A stretch of 15,103 nucleotides of DNA from an uncultured Clostridium sp. GTDB lineage: Bacteria; Bacillota_A; Clostridia; TANB77; CAG-508. Positions 1-6,886 of this stretch are shown here, in pieces. Both the position numbers and the translations under genes were made by a program. A model generated the notes under the pieces. That model was not told the DNA's origin. It searched no databases and worked only from the letters and a program-made list of their open reading frames with translations. The number at the start of each line of letters is the position of its first letter. The stretch's first letter is position 1. The stretch spans positions 1 through 15,103 of the forward strand of contig CAMXLV010000034.1 in the NCBI GenBank assembly GCA_947244675.1, given 5' to 3'.

Positions 1-321
1 TTCTATAGCATATCCCTTATGCCAATATCTTCTTTGAAAAAGATACCCTATATCTAAAACCTCATCCTCTTTCCATGGCTGTATGGTTAAACCACATTGA
101 CCAATCATTTCCTTATTTTCTTTTAAAACAACTGCCCATAATCCAAACTTCCATTTTCTATATCTAGCAATTTGACGTGCTAACCATTGACTAGTCTCTA
201 AATCCGTAAACGCCCCTTCATAATATTTCATAGTCTCTTCATCCTGTAAAATCTTACTAAGATCAACGTAATCCTCTGGGCTTATTTCTCTTAAAATTAA
301 TCTCTTTGTTTCTAAAATCAT
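1..321 (-). CDS. GNAT family N-acetyltransferase, RimJ-like (3' end outside window)
   Basis: The gene runs off the left edge, so only the first 107 residues are visible. It reads MILETKRLILREISPEDY at the start, the usual opening of RimJ/RimL-type GNAT enzymes, which transfer an acetyl group from acetyl-CoA to an amine. Around residues 88-105 there is the acetyl-CoA binding strand and loop (LDIGYLF, then RRYWHKGYA, matching R/Q-x-x-G-x-G/A). The ATG at 321 is chosen because it opens the frame directly; another ATG at 329 runs into TGA after three codons. An AGGA stretch lies a little far upstream. It sits 69 bp downstream of the Nudix gene on the same strand with no clear terminator between, so the two could be co-transcribed. 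The acetyl acceptor cannot be predicted, and catalytic C-terminal residues are not visible. Confidence 0.85.
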   Translation of the reverse strand, partial: MILETKRLILREISPEDYVDLSKILQDEETMKYYEGAFTDLETSQWLARQIARYRKWKFGLWAVVLKENKEMIGQCGLTIQPWKEDEVLDIGYLFQRRYWHKGYAIE

Positions 322-390
322 CGTTTCATATTTTTCCTACTTTTTATTTCTAATTTTCAAATTCATACTATACATTAATTATTAAAAAAT

Positions 391-861
391 TTAAATATTT
401 AAGTCAATATCAAAATATTTTTTAAAATAATCCCTTATGGCCTCCTTGGGATTATCACTTAGGTTAGAAGGAATTGTATCTTGATTAAACCATTTTGTTT
501 GAGACACTTCCCCGTCTAGATAATTGAATTCTCCATGAAATTTATGACATACATATACAATATCTATACAGGAGGTTTCATCTCCATTAGGATAAATATG
601 ATGATAGCTTTTACCAGAATATACGCCTAAAAGCTCTAAATCCTCTACTTCTAAATTTAATTCCTCTTTAACTTCTCTTTTAGCAGCTTCGACAGTATTT
701 TCATCTATTTCTATTGCTCCACCATGATGTCCCCATTTCCCATCGTCTTTTCGTTGTTGAAGTAAAATATTACCTTTTCCATCGCCTATAATCACGCATG
801 CACATGGCATAATTATTGTTTCATGTCCAATCTTTTTTCTAATATTTTTAATATACCCCAT
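391..861 (-). CDS. Nudix hydrolase
   Basis: A 156-aa protein, the normal size for a single-domain Nudix hydrolase, which cleaves nucleoside diphosphates linked to another moiety using Mg2+. The Nudix box is at residues 48-70: G48-x5-E54-x7-R62-E63-V-x-E66-E67, with the metal-binding REVKEE core intact. The glycine near the end of the box (GX5EX7REUXEEXGU) is replaced by Asn69, a tolerated but not typical change. A preceding GGH/GG segment (W43-GHHGG) and substrate-strand residues also fit the family. A good AAGGAGA site precedes the ATG at 861. An extended -10 promoter is visible about 100-130 bp upstream, so the gene appears to have its own promoter after the terminator of the sugar operon. 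The substrate cannot be inferred from the sequence. Confidence 0.93.
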   Translation of the reverse strand: MGYIKNIRKKIGHETIIMPCACVIIGDGKGNILLQQRKDDGKWGHHGGAIEIDENTVEAAKREVKEELNLEVEDLELLGVYSGKSYHHIYPNGDETSCIDIVYVCHKFHGEFNYLDGEVSQTKWFNQDTIPSNLSDNPKEAIRDYFKKYFDIDLNI

Positions 862-964
862 CTGTTTTCTCCTTATAATTATTTATTTTTTCATTGTTTT
901 TAAAATTTATATTCGTAATTTACAGCTTAGAAAATCCACTTATTTAATAAATTGCTTTAGAGTT

Positions 965-994
965 ATTTTACCATAATTAAACCTTCACTGTCCA
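965..994 (-). promoter_or_regulatory. Probable promoter of the Nudix gene
   Basis: On the minus strand there is TGGACA (989-994), an 18-base spacer, then TAAAAT (965-970), with TGG immediately before the -10 box (extended -10, TGnTAAAAT). It lies about 105 bases upstream of the Nudix ATG and just downstream of the terminator of the preceding operon. No clear operator is visible; the rest of the 862-1045 gap appears empty. Confidence 0.55.
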
Positions 995-1045
995 TTCTAA
1001 TATCATATTTTAGCTATTACATTTCTAATCCGTTTTTAATATTTC

Positions 1046-1094
1046 GATAAAAAAAGACAAATATATACTCTTTAAAAAACTTATATTTGTCTTT
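1046..1094 (-). terminator. Rho-independent terminator of the sugar kinase/nucleotidyltransferase operon
   Basis: A perfect 13-bp inverted repeat (1053-1065 with 1082-1094, AAAGACAAATATA and its complement) encloses a 16-base loop. Read on the minus strand it is followed by a run of seven T. It begins 33 bases after the stop codon of the nucleotidyltransferase. The stem is AT-rich but complete and the T-run is clear, and the arrangement fits the end of the two-gene operon. Confidence 0.85.
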
Positions 1095-1126
1095 CTTACG
1101 TTATAAAAATTGACAGTTCTAATTCT

Positions 1127-1789
1127 CTAGTTTCCTAAATTCAATCTCTTTCCCACCATCTTATATGCTTTTAAATGTATTTTATCTACTACCTCTTCTA
1201 TAATACTACCTAAAGAATCATAACTCCCCTTTAAACCTTTAATTATTTTAATATCCTCTTTATTAAAAATATAAAAGGGGGGTACTGCAAAATTGGAAAC
1301 AGAAATACTAGGCTTTTCTTTAAAGTCCATCACTCTATTCTTACAAAAAACAGCTTGTCCCGTTCTTTTTAATTTTTCTTCATCCTTTTCTTTATAACAC
1401 ATGATACTAGATACTTCATCTATATAAAAATAATCGATAAAACAAGATAAAGAAAAATCTAATAAATTATCACAAGCCATCACTAAACAATCGTCATCTA
1501 TTTCCTGTAACCCTAGGATTAAATCATTACCAGCACCTATTCTATTCTCATTACAGGTACTACCATCATCTATCACCTTGATGCCCTTATTTTTACTATA
1601 TTCTAAAAATAAAGAATAAAATTTATGATTGGATACTAATATAATTTCATCTATAAAAGAATGTTTTAAATCCTCTATTAAATAATCTAATATCCTTTTC
1701 CCCTGATACTCTAATAAAGCTTTAGGTGTATGTAGTGTCTTAGGATAAAGTCTTGTGGCATATCCTGCACATAAAATAACTACTTTCAT
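1127..1789 (-). CDS. Sugar-1-phosphate nucleotidyltransferase (NTP_transferase family)
   Basis: A 220-aa protein with a nucleotide-diphospho-sugar pyrophosphorylase fold: the N-terminal signature at residues 7-36 reads CAGYATRL-YPKTLHTPKALL followed by GKRILDY, a good match to GxGTRLxPxTxxxPKxLxxxxGKxIxxY that binds the NTP and carries the catalytic Lys. GAGNDL (85-90) and ACDNLL with Asp107 (metal-binding aspartate) follow, and FKEKP (near 156) is typical of the sugar-binding part. It joins a sugar-1-phosphate to a nucleotide, releasing pyrophosphate. Its ATG overlaps the stop of the GHMP kinase gene (ATGA, 1786-1789), so translation is coupled and the kinase product is the likely substrate, giving an NDP-uronic acid or NDP-sugar. 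It is a little shorter than RmlA/GalU enzymes, closer to the 220-240 aa salvage type. The nucleotide and sugar specificity are inferred only from the neighbour. Confidence 0.88.
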   Translation of the reverse strand: MKVVILCAGYATRLYPKTLHTPKALLEYQGKRILDYLIEDLKHSFIDEIILVSNHKFYSLFLEYSKNKGIKVIDDGSTCNENRIGAGNDLILGLQEIDDDCLVMACDNLLDFSLSCFIDYFYIDEVSSIMCYKEKDEEKLKRTGQAVFCKNRVMDFKEKPSISVSNFAVPPFYIFNKEDIKIIKGLKGSYDSLGSIIEEVVDKIHLKAYKMVGKRLNLGN

Positions 1790-2889
1790 AAATCTACTCC
1801 ATCCCTTAAGTGGACTGGAACAACCTTAAATTCTTTTTCAAGCTCAGGATATAAATTTAAGTATTCATGTTTTATTTCATCTATAATAGAATTTACTTTT
1901 ATCTTTTCAACCAAAGCTAAACTACTTCCGTTAAATCCAGCACCTAAAAATCTCATTCCTAATACTCCATCTATACTTTTTGTGAGTTCAAATAAATCAA
2001 TTAAGACTTTAGAACCACTTTCATAATTATAAATAGAAGATAAGCAAGACTCAGTCATTAGCTTACCAAAGGTAATCATATCATTTTTACGCCAAGCCTG
2101 TAACCCTAATCTCACTCTTTCCATCTCAGTAAAGTAATGACGACTTCTTTTTAATTCTACTTCATTTAATCTATCTTTATATCTTTTATAATAGTATTCT
2201 GGTATATCTCTTAATTTACCACAAATATTAGTGTCTATGTTTAACTTTTTATAACACTCTTTTAATTCTTCTACTCTTTGATTATATTTAGAATCTACTA
2301 AATTTCTTTTTATGCCACTATAAAGAATTAAAAATTGATACTCCTTATTGAATTCTTTATTTTCAACAGTAAAGGAATATTTAGTTAGCGTATCTAAAAA
2401 AAGCATTGAATCTTTTTTTCCTAGCACCTCACAGCTAGGATCTAATATTCCTACACTTAATCCCATAAATTCGTGTTCTACCTGATAAACTAGTTCTATG
2501 ATTTCTTCTTTATTTAAAACAATATTATTGATTTTACAGATGGCTAATAAAAAGGCAATCTGGCTACTACTGGATGATGAGATACCACCTGATGGTAAGT
2601 CTCCTTTAAAAGTTCCTTTTAAACCTTTACAAAATTTAAATTTATTTTTTAAAATTTCTACTACTCCTCTAAAATAATCTGCCCAGTCCCCACATCTTTG
2701 ATTTTTAGAATGGATATCAAATTCATAGATTCCTTCATAGTCTAGACTAGATAATATTATTTTAGAAGAATTAATTTCTTCATATTCAAATGTAATTCCT
2801 ATATCTACACTTGTCCCACTTACCACCCCATACTGATGATCAATATGGGCTCCTAGAGGACAAATACGATAAGGACAAAATGTTTTCAT
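1786..2889 (-). CDS. GHMP-family sugar kinase, galacturonokinase/galactokinase-like
   Basis: A 367-aa GHMP kinase. The N-terminus CPYRICPLGAHIDHQYG (5-21) is the sugar-recognition motif; galactokinases have GRVNLIGEHTDYNGG here, and the PLGAHIDHQ version is what I recall for plant galacturonokinase. The ATP-binding loop GDLPSGGISSSSSS is at 96-109, the likely catalytic Asp is in GILDPS (148-152), and the third GHMP motif GMRFLGAGFNGSSLAL is near 311-326. It should phosphorylate the anomeric position of galactose, galacturonate or a close relative in the cytoplasm. The ATG at 2889 has a perfect AAAAGGAGG site. It overlaps the nucleotidyltransferase gene by four bases, so the pair turns a free sugar into an activated nucleotide sugar, a salvage route for glycan synthesis. 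The exact sugar is inference. Confidence 0.87.
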   Translation of the reverse strand: MKTFCPYRICPLGAHIDHQYGVVSGTSVDIGITFEYEEINSSKIILSSLDYEGIYEFDIHSKNQRCGDWADYFRGVVEILKNKFKFCKGLKGTFKGDLPSGGISSSSSSQIAFLLAICKINNIVLNKEEIIELVYQVEHEFMGLSVGILDPSCEVLGKKDSMLFLDTLTKYSFTVENKEFNKEYQFLILYSGIKRNLVDSKYNQRVEELKECYKKLNIDTNICGKLRDIPEYYYKRYKDRLNEVELKRSRHYFTEMERVRLGLQAWRKNDMITFGKLMTESCLSSIYNYESGSKVLIDLFELTKSIDGVLGMRFLGAGFNGSSLALVEKIKVNSIIDEIKHEYLNLYPELEKEFKVVPVHLRDGVDL

Positions 2890-2906
2890 ATTTTCCTCCT
2901 TTTAAA

Positions 2907-2937
2907 TATAGCCAAGAGTGGTATGCTCTTGGCTATA
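2907..2937 (-). terminator. Strong hairpin ahead of the sugar kinase operon, probable terminator or leader structure
   Basis: A perfect 12-bp inverted repeat TATAGCCAAGAG (2907-2918) / CTCTTGGCTATA (2926-2937) with a 7-base loop. On the minus strand it is followed by TATATTTA, a poor U-run, and the kinase ribosome binding site starts only about 9 bases later. It may terminate transcripts from the immunity-gene array, or sit in the 5' leader of the kinase mRNA. No convincing promoter is visible between it and the kinase start. Confidence 0.55.
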
Positions 2938-2958
2938 AGGTTTTATAAAATTCCCAAA

Positions 2959-3590
2959 TTAAGGTAATTGAGTCACGATTATCTCTTTTCCTTTACTATC
3001 TTTAAAATAATAGTCTATTGGCTCTTCTTCCCATTTGTTAGAATCAGGATCAACACTTTGTCTAATAAATACTGCAGGAACACCATCTATAATTGGCCAC
3101 TCTGCTTGTTGTATCCATTTAGGGGGATATTTTTCATATTTGAAGAGAGTCTTAAATTTCTCTTTTAAACTCTTGATTGTTCCCATTTCTTTAATAGATT
3201 TCCCTTTTACATCTAAAACTTCTTCTAACCATTCACAATCATATAAAGTAATCCAATGAGGACATATTTATCCTAAAAAGATATATCTTTCTTCCTCTGG
3301 ATTATAGGGGTTGTATTTTATTTTATTAAGTCTAAGGAAATATTTGATTCTCCAATAAATGGACATTCGTGAATACAGTTTATTTAAGTTAACTTTTTCT
3401 GGTTCAAAATAATAATAATTTTCACCTGGATTAAAAATTTTTCTTTCTTCTTTACAATCTGTTTAAAAATATCATTCTTTTTATAAATATCCCAGAACTC
3501 ATAGACTGTTATTCTACCCTCTACGAAATCCAGCATTTTTTCTATAACTTCTCTTTTTTTATGTCCTAGAAGCACTTTAACCACTCCCAT
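2959..3590 (-). pseudogene. Decayed immunity-type protein gene (one frameshift, one in-frame stop)
   Basis: Read as one gene, about 210 codons encode MGVVKVLLGHKKREVIEKML to about residue 51, then a +1-type frameshift in an A5/T5 tract near 3433-3450. The frame continues IFNPGENYYYFEPEKVNLNK, then YNPYNPEEERYIFLG, meets TAA at 3268-3270, and resumes ICPHWITLYDCEWLEEVLDV through to the C-terminal part (LFKYEKYPPKWIQQAEWPI, ending VTQLP). The total length, 632 bases, is one short of a multiple of three. The N-terminal pattern (E-x-x-x-G-R-I-T-x-x-E-F) and the PPKWIQxxEWPI block match the frameshifted gene at 5753-6363, so both belong to one family. I recall this type of protein beside Rhs/WapA toxins in Firmicutes, as immunity candidates. 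The 75-aa open piece at 2959-3186 lacks a ribosome binding site and is only the tail of this gene. Confidence 0.75.
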
Positions 3591-3602
3591 ATATTATGAA
3601 AA

Positions 3603-4262
3603 TTAGGATTTTTTCTTCAAACTCGATTTATAGTTAGAAAGGAATCTAAGTGCATACCTTAATCTAATGATATCCTTATAGTTTTCCTCTTTATAAATCA
3701 TTTTTTCTTTAATAGAAGCCTTTAGTTGATATTTTATCGATTCTAAATTGATTGTTGAAACATCTTGAATTCTTGCCAATGTTTCACATATGATATTAAA
3801 TTCTTCAAAATCAAATACTCCATCTTTAGCAGTTTCAAAATAAATATCACATTTTAATTTTCTAATGATATCAGCTGCTTTTCCAGTGATATCTGTATTC
3901 ATATAATAACGTTTAGCTAAAGGATTATCATAACACTCAATGCTTAAACTAATATCTTTAATCTCGTTAGAATACTCAGAAAGAATGATCTCAATAAGTG
4001 ATATTATGTTATCTCCTGAAAATAGATAGCTTATTGCATCTGAAATAGAAAAACCACAAAATAGTTTTTGGCAAAATTCTATATTGATTGAAAATGTATC
4101 TTGCTCTTCTTTCAAAACTTCTTTTATGAAGAAAGTTTTATCAATACTTATTCGATTAAATAAAGTTAATATATCTTGCTTTTTTTCCTCAGTATAAAAC
4201 TTAATGCCATAGCCAACCCAAAATCTTGGCATTTCTTTTAACATTTCATAATCCATATCCAT
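3603..4262 (-). CDS. Probable immunity protein for the orphan Rhs toxin tip
   Basis: A 219-aa protein of no family I recognise. It has no signal peptide or membrane segment, is mostly helical in character, and ends in a Lys/Ser-rich tail (SSLKKKS). The start region MDMDYEMLKEMPRFWVGYGI is led by AAAGGA seven bases before the ATG at 4262, and that site overlaps the stop of the orphan toxin cassette; the gap between the two reading frames is a single base. A gene immediately 3' of an Rhs toxin tip is almost always the cognate immunity protein, so the role is inferred from position: a cytoplasmic inhibitor that binds the toxin encoded at 4264-4506. The frame is intact, unlike the two broken immunity-type genes around it. 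Confidence 0.68.
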   Translation of the reverse strand: MDMDYEMLKEMPRFWVGYGIKFYTEEKKQDILTLFNRISIDKTFFIKEVLKEEQDTFSINIEFCQKLFCGFSISDAISYLFSGDNIISLIEIILSEYSNEIKDISLSIECYDNPLAKRYYMNTDITGKAADIIRKLKCDIYFETAKDGVFDFEEFNIICETLARIQDVSTINLESIKYQLKASIKEKMIYKEENYKDIIRLRYALRFLSNYKSSLKKKS

Positions 4263-4263
4263 T

Positions 4264-5769
4264 TTATTTTCCTTTCAAAATGTCCATTAAATACTCGAAT
4301 GTATCTATCCATATACTAGTATCATCTTTTTTATTCAACCATAATCTTCCGCCATCAGCTGCATCTTGATATATATCATAATGGGAAATCTTCCTATCAA
4401 TATTACCTAAAGTTGGATCTTTAAGAGTTTGTTCTTTGAAAGCATGTGCTTTTCCTTTAAGAGATTTATCGCTAACTCTTTTCGGTTTTTTAGGCGTTCC
4501 ACATTTATTATGAACTAATACACCTTTATTAGTAACATAATAAGTATGAGCGTTTTCTACTTCTAAATTGTATACATCAACTAACTCTTCGGTATGTTCA
4601 ATAGATATATTGTCTACTTCAACTACGGCATTATTATATAATACTACTTTATCTTTTTCAACTAATTCACTAGCTTTTTTCCAACCATAATCAACAACAT
4701 AGAAAGGATGCCCTAGAGTTGTTGTTATCTCTTCTCCAGCAATAGATAAATGTACTAGATCATGAGTTTGATTTCTAAATAGGTTAGTCACTCTATTTAA
4801 AATCTTTTCTCCTGTTTCTTCACACCATGACCATACTTTATCATCAAGCTCAATGTCTTCAATCTTTTTATAGCCTTCTGCTGTCATTACCAACGTTCCA
4901 GCTACAAAACATTGTGCTGGCTTAGCACATACTTGATTAGATGCTTTAATGCTCTTTGAAATAGCACTTACTGCACTTGATACACAATATAGAATTGCTC
5001 CTGCGGTAAATCCATCTACAAAGCCTGTAATAGCACTATCTGCAAATCCTTTAAAGAACCCATTTCCTTGAATGGCAGATATTATACCTCCAATTAGTCC
5101 TCCAATAACGGCTCCCGATATGGCTGCTCCTAATCCAGCATTAAACATACCTATTCCAAAGGCTTGAGTTCCTGGAATACACATCAAAATAATCGACACT
5201 GCAAAAGTTAATGTAAAAAGCCCATACCGGATGACCGACTTCCAGTTCCTATCCCACCACGAATATCCAGCTAGGGGATCATAAACTGGATCAGGCATTA
5301 AATCCGTATTTGTTAATACTGTAAAGTTATTTGATCCCAAATCTGTTGGGTTGTCTGTGCATATCGCATTTAAATTTAAGGCACCAATTGTATTAGATGA
5401 ATCTAAAACTGTTTCTATATCCATGGAATCAATATAACTACATAGATTAGGGTCATAATAACGACCATTAATGAAATACATTTCTATTTCACTATCATAA
5501 TAATGCCCTCTCCAACGAATTGGATTTAAAGTTGCAAATGGATCTGAATTATTTAATATGTTAACTTTTGTATTTCCCCAAGCATCATAAAAATACTCAG
5601 TGATGATTACACCATCTTTTATGACTGCCACTATATTTCCTTGACCATCTTTTGCATAGTCATAATCTATAGTGTTTCCGTCAAATGAAATATAAAATCC
5701 AAATTTATTGTCTATAAAAATAAATATTAAAAAGTTTATTAAAATAAAAACACTAATAATATTGTTCAA
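4264..5769 (-). CDS. Orphan Rhs C-terminal cassette: Rhs core end, HINT domain and toxin tip
   Basis: The open frame of 501 codons lacks the Rhs N-terminus. Residues about 33-418 are identical, protein and DNA, to residues 1302-1686 of the large Rhs protein: end of the core (GRYYDPNLCSYIDS), a Gly-rich hydrophobic pre-toxin stretch, and a HINT autoprotease domain from CFVAGT (Cys287) through TLGHPFYV to VHN (Asn421). After Asn421 comes a different 80-aa tip containing KISHYDIYQDAADGG and WLNKKDDTSIWIDTFEYL, which I do not recognise with confidence. Upstream of the identity only a short Rhs-like stretch (FGFYISFDGNTIDY) remains, then AT-rich sequence overlapping the 3' end of the preceding gene. 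The only start is TTG at 5769, without a ribosome binding site, so the cassette is probably silent and serves as a reservoir for recombination into the main gene. Confidence 0.85.
   Translation of the reverse strand: MNNIISVFILINFLIFIFIDNKFGFYISFDGNTIDYDYAKDGQGNIVAVIKDGVIITEYFYDAWGNTKVNILNNSDPFATLNPIRWRGHYYDSEIEMYFINGRYYDPNLCSYIDSMDIETVLDSSNTIGALNLNAICTDNPTDLGSNNFTVLTNTDLMPDPVYDPLAGYSWWDRNWKSVIRYGLFTLTFAVSIILMCIPGTQAFGIGMFNAGLGAAISGAVIGGLIGGIISAIQGNGFFKGFADSAITGFVDGFTAGAILYCVSSAVSAISKSIKASNQVCAKPAQCFVAGTLVMTAEGYKKIEDIELDDKVWSWCEETGEKILNRVTNLFRNQTHDLVHLSIAGEEITTTLGHPFYVVDYGWKKASELVEKDKVVLYNNAVVEVDNISIEHTEELVDVYNLEVENAHTYYVTNKGVLVHNKCGTPKKPKRVSDKSLKGKAHAFKEQTLKDPTLGNIDRKISHYDIYQDAADGGRLWLNKKDDTSIWIDTFEYLMDILKGK
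4517..5671. repeat. 1155-bp perfect direct repeat, copy A (orphan cassette)
   Basis: Identical by line-by-line reading to 7218-8372, at a constant offset of 2701 bases. It covers the last part of the Rhs core, the hydrophobic pre-toxin region and the HINT domain up to the codon before VHN. Beyond both ends the copies remain visibly related for about 10-15 bases before diverging (for example TATTATGAAC against CGTTGTGAAC at the toxin side). Confidence 0.95.
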
Positions 5770-6363
5770 TTATCACTTGTTTTTTAGTTTCAATTTCGTC
5801 AAAAATGAATTGGACTAAATCCCCACTTCTTTTACTTCCAATGTACCTTAGTGGTTTTCCATTTTTAATTGGCCATTCCGATTCTTGAACCCAGTGAGGG
5901 TAATGTTTTTTTTCTAAATAAAACAATGTTTTACATCTATCTTTAACATATTTTTTTCTTTGTGATTCTGATAAATGAATTGGTAGTTTATCTATAATTT
6001 CTCTTTCTATATATTCACCAGCTTCATCACTAGCCAAATATTCTGGAATAGCATCTAAAGCTATTTCATAGTTTTTTTTATATTTCTCAAAATACTTGAT
6101 ATTATTTTCTCCAAAACATTTATAAACAATGTCATAAACACTATACTTTTTACAGAAAACATCCGATATACTAAGTGAATGATTCAATAGTTTTTGAAAA
6201 GTTGCATAATGAGTATATGTACTATATGAAAAAATATTGTTTTTATAGCGTCCATATACCTTTTATTTAAAATAACCATTAATTCTTTATCTAAAGATTT
6301 TAGAAAATCATTATAAGAAATATTCCCTTGTAAATACTCTTCAATAACTATTTTTTTATCCAT
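5753..6363 (-). pseudogene. Frameshifted immunity-type protein gene (same family as 2959-3590)
   Basis: Two overlapping frames reconstruct one protein of about 204 aa. The first half starts MDKKIVIEEYLQGNISYNDF (ATG at 6363, chosen because GGAG lies 6-7 bases upstream; a second ATG is at 6375). It goes out of frame in the A6/T5 region at about 6229-6245; the other frame then continues NIFSYSTYTHYATFQKLLNH and runs to the stop at 5753. The C-terminal part contains KTLFYLEKKHYPHWVQESEW and ends IIEQYY. The 611-base length is one short of a multiple of three. It shares the N-terminal pattern (x-G-x-I-S-x-x-D-F) and the LF-x-x-E-K-x-x-P-x-W-(I/V)-Q-x-x-EWPI block with the broken gene at 2959-3590. 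It lies between the active Rhs/immunity pair and the orphan cassette, probably the immunity remnant of a lost toxin tip. A 144-aa product from an internal start remains possible. Confidence 0.78.
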
Positions 6364-6412
6364 TTTCTTCTCCATTTCTAATACAATTAATTATTTGATA
6401 ATGTAATTTATC

Positions 6413-6472
6413 CTACTCAAACTGAAATTTCTCTAGTGGTATTGTATGTATCATAATTTTCTCAAAAATCAT
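6413..6472 (-). pseudogene. 19-codon reading frame with strong ribosome binding site, possible gene remnant
   Basis: An AAGGGAGG site stands 8 bases before ATG at 6472, opening MIFEKIMIHTIPLEKFQFE and then TAG. A site this good in front of so short a frame in an array of immunity genes suggests the surviving 5' end of a deleted gene, or a short translated leader for the next gene. No continuation in another frame could be recognised. The rest of the 6376-6507 gap shows nothing else. Confidence 0.3.
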
Positions 6473-6507
6473 AACAGATGCCTCCCTTGTCTATATTTAT
6501 CCTCTAA

Positions 6508-6855
6508 TTAAAATACATCCAACCGCATCACTTCAAATTCAACAAAATCATCATTTTTTATATCTCCTGGTAATGATGAATCCAAATATATTTTAATTTC
6601 TCCTAAAGCAACAAGTTGCTCTGCACGATTTATCACCTTACAACATAGTTTATATGCATAATAATTATCCAATTTAACTATTTTTTCATTATTAGTTTCC
6701 GACTTAACAATATTTTGGGATAAAAATGCATGCAGCCTTATATCTTTTATAGAATTTAAATTAGAAGTACAATAACATAATAAATTATAATCTTCATTTT
6801 TCAATAATATTTCAGCTTCATAATCTTCTTCTTGAAGTTTTGTTATAGAAATCAT
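6508..6855 (-). CDS. Probable immunity protein for the main Rhs toxin
   Basis: A 115-aa soluble, acidic protein (MISITKLQEEDYEAEILLKN at the start, FVEFEVMRLDVF at the end), with alternating hydrophobic strands suggesting a small beta-rich fold. I do not recognise a named family with certainty. A GGAGAGG ribosome binding site precedes the ATG at 6855. It follows the stop of the large Rhs gene by 31 bases on the same strand. Position directly after a polymorphic toxin, small size and lack of export signal make it the expected cognate immunity protein, acting in the cytoplasm by binding the toxin tip. The reading frame is intact. The role rests on position and not on a recognised domain. Confidence 0.68.
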   Translation of the reverse strand: MISITKLQEEDYEAEILLKNEDYNLLCYCTSNLNSIKDIRLHAFLSQNIVKSETNNEKIVKLDNYYAYKLCCKVINRAEQLVALGEIKIYLDSSLPGDIKNDDFVEFEVMRLDVF

Positions 6856-6886
6856 ATTGCATCCCTCTCCTTTTTATATTATATAT

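Noticed and set aside
2968..3259. Plus-strand open frames of 66 and 74 codons over the decayed immunity gene
   Set aside because: They lie antisense to sequence that clearly belongs to the immunity-type family, lack ribosome binding sites and have no family features; they are shadow frames.
5700..5769. Hydrophobic N-terminus of the orphan cassette frame (ISVFILINFLIFIFI) as a signal peptide or membrane anchor
   Set aside because: The frame begins with TTG right after TGA TAA, has no ribosome binding site, overlaps the end of the preceding gene, and is extremely AT-rich. The hydrophobicity is most likely an accident of base composition around a recombination junction.
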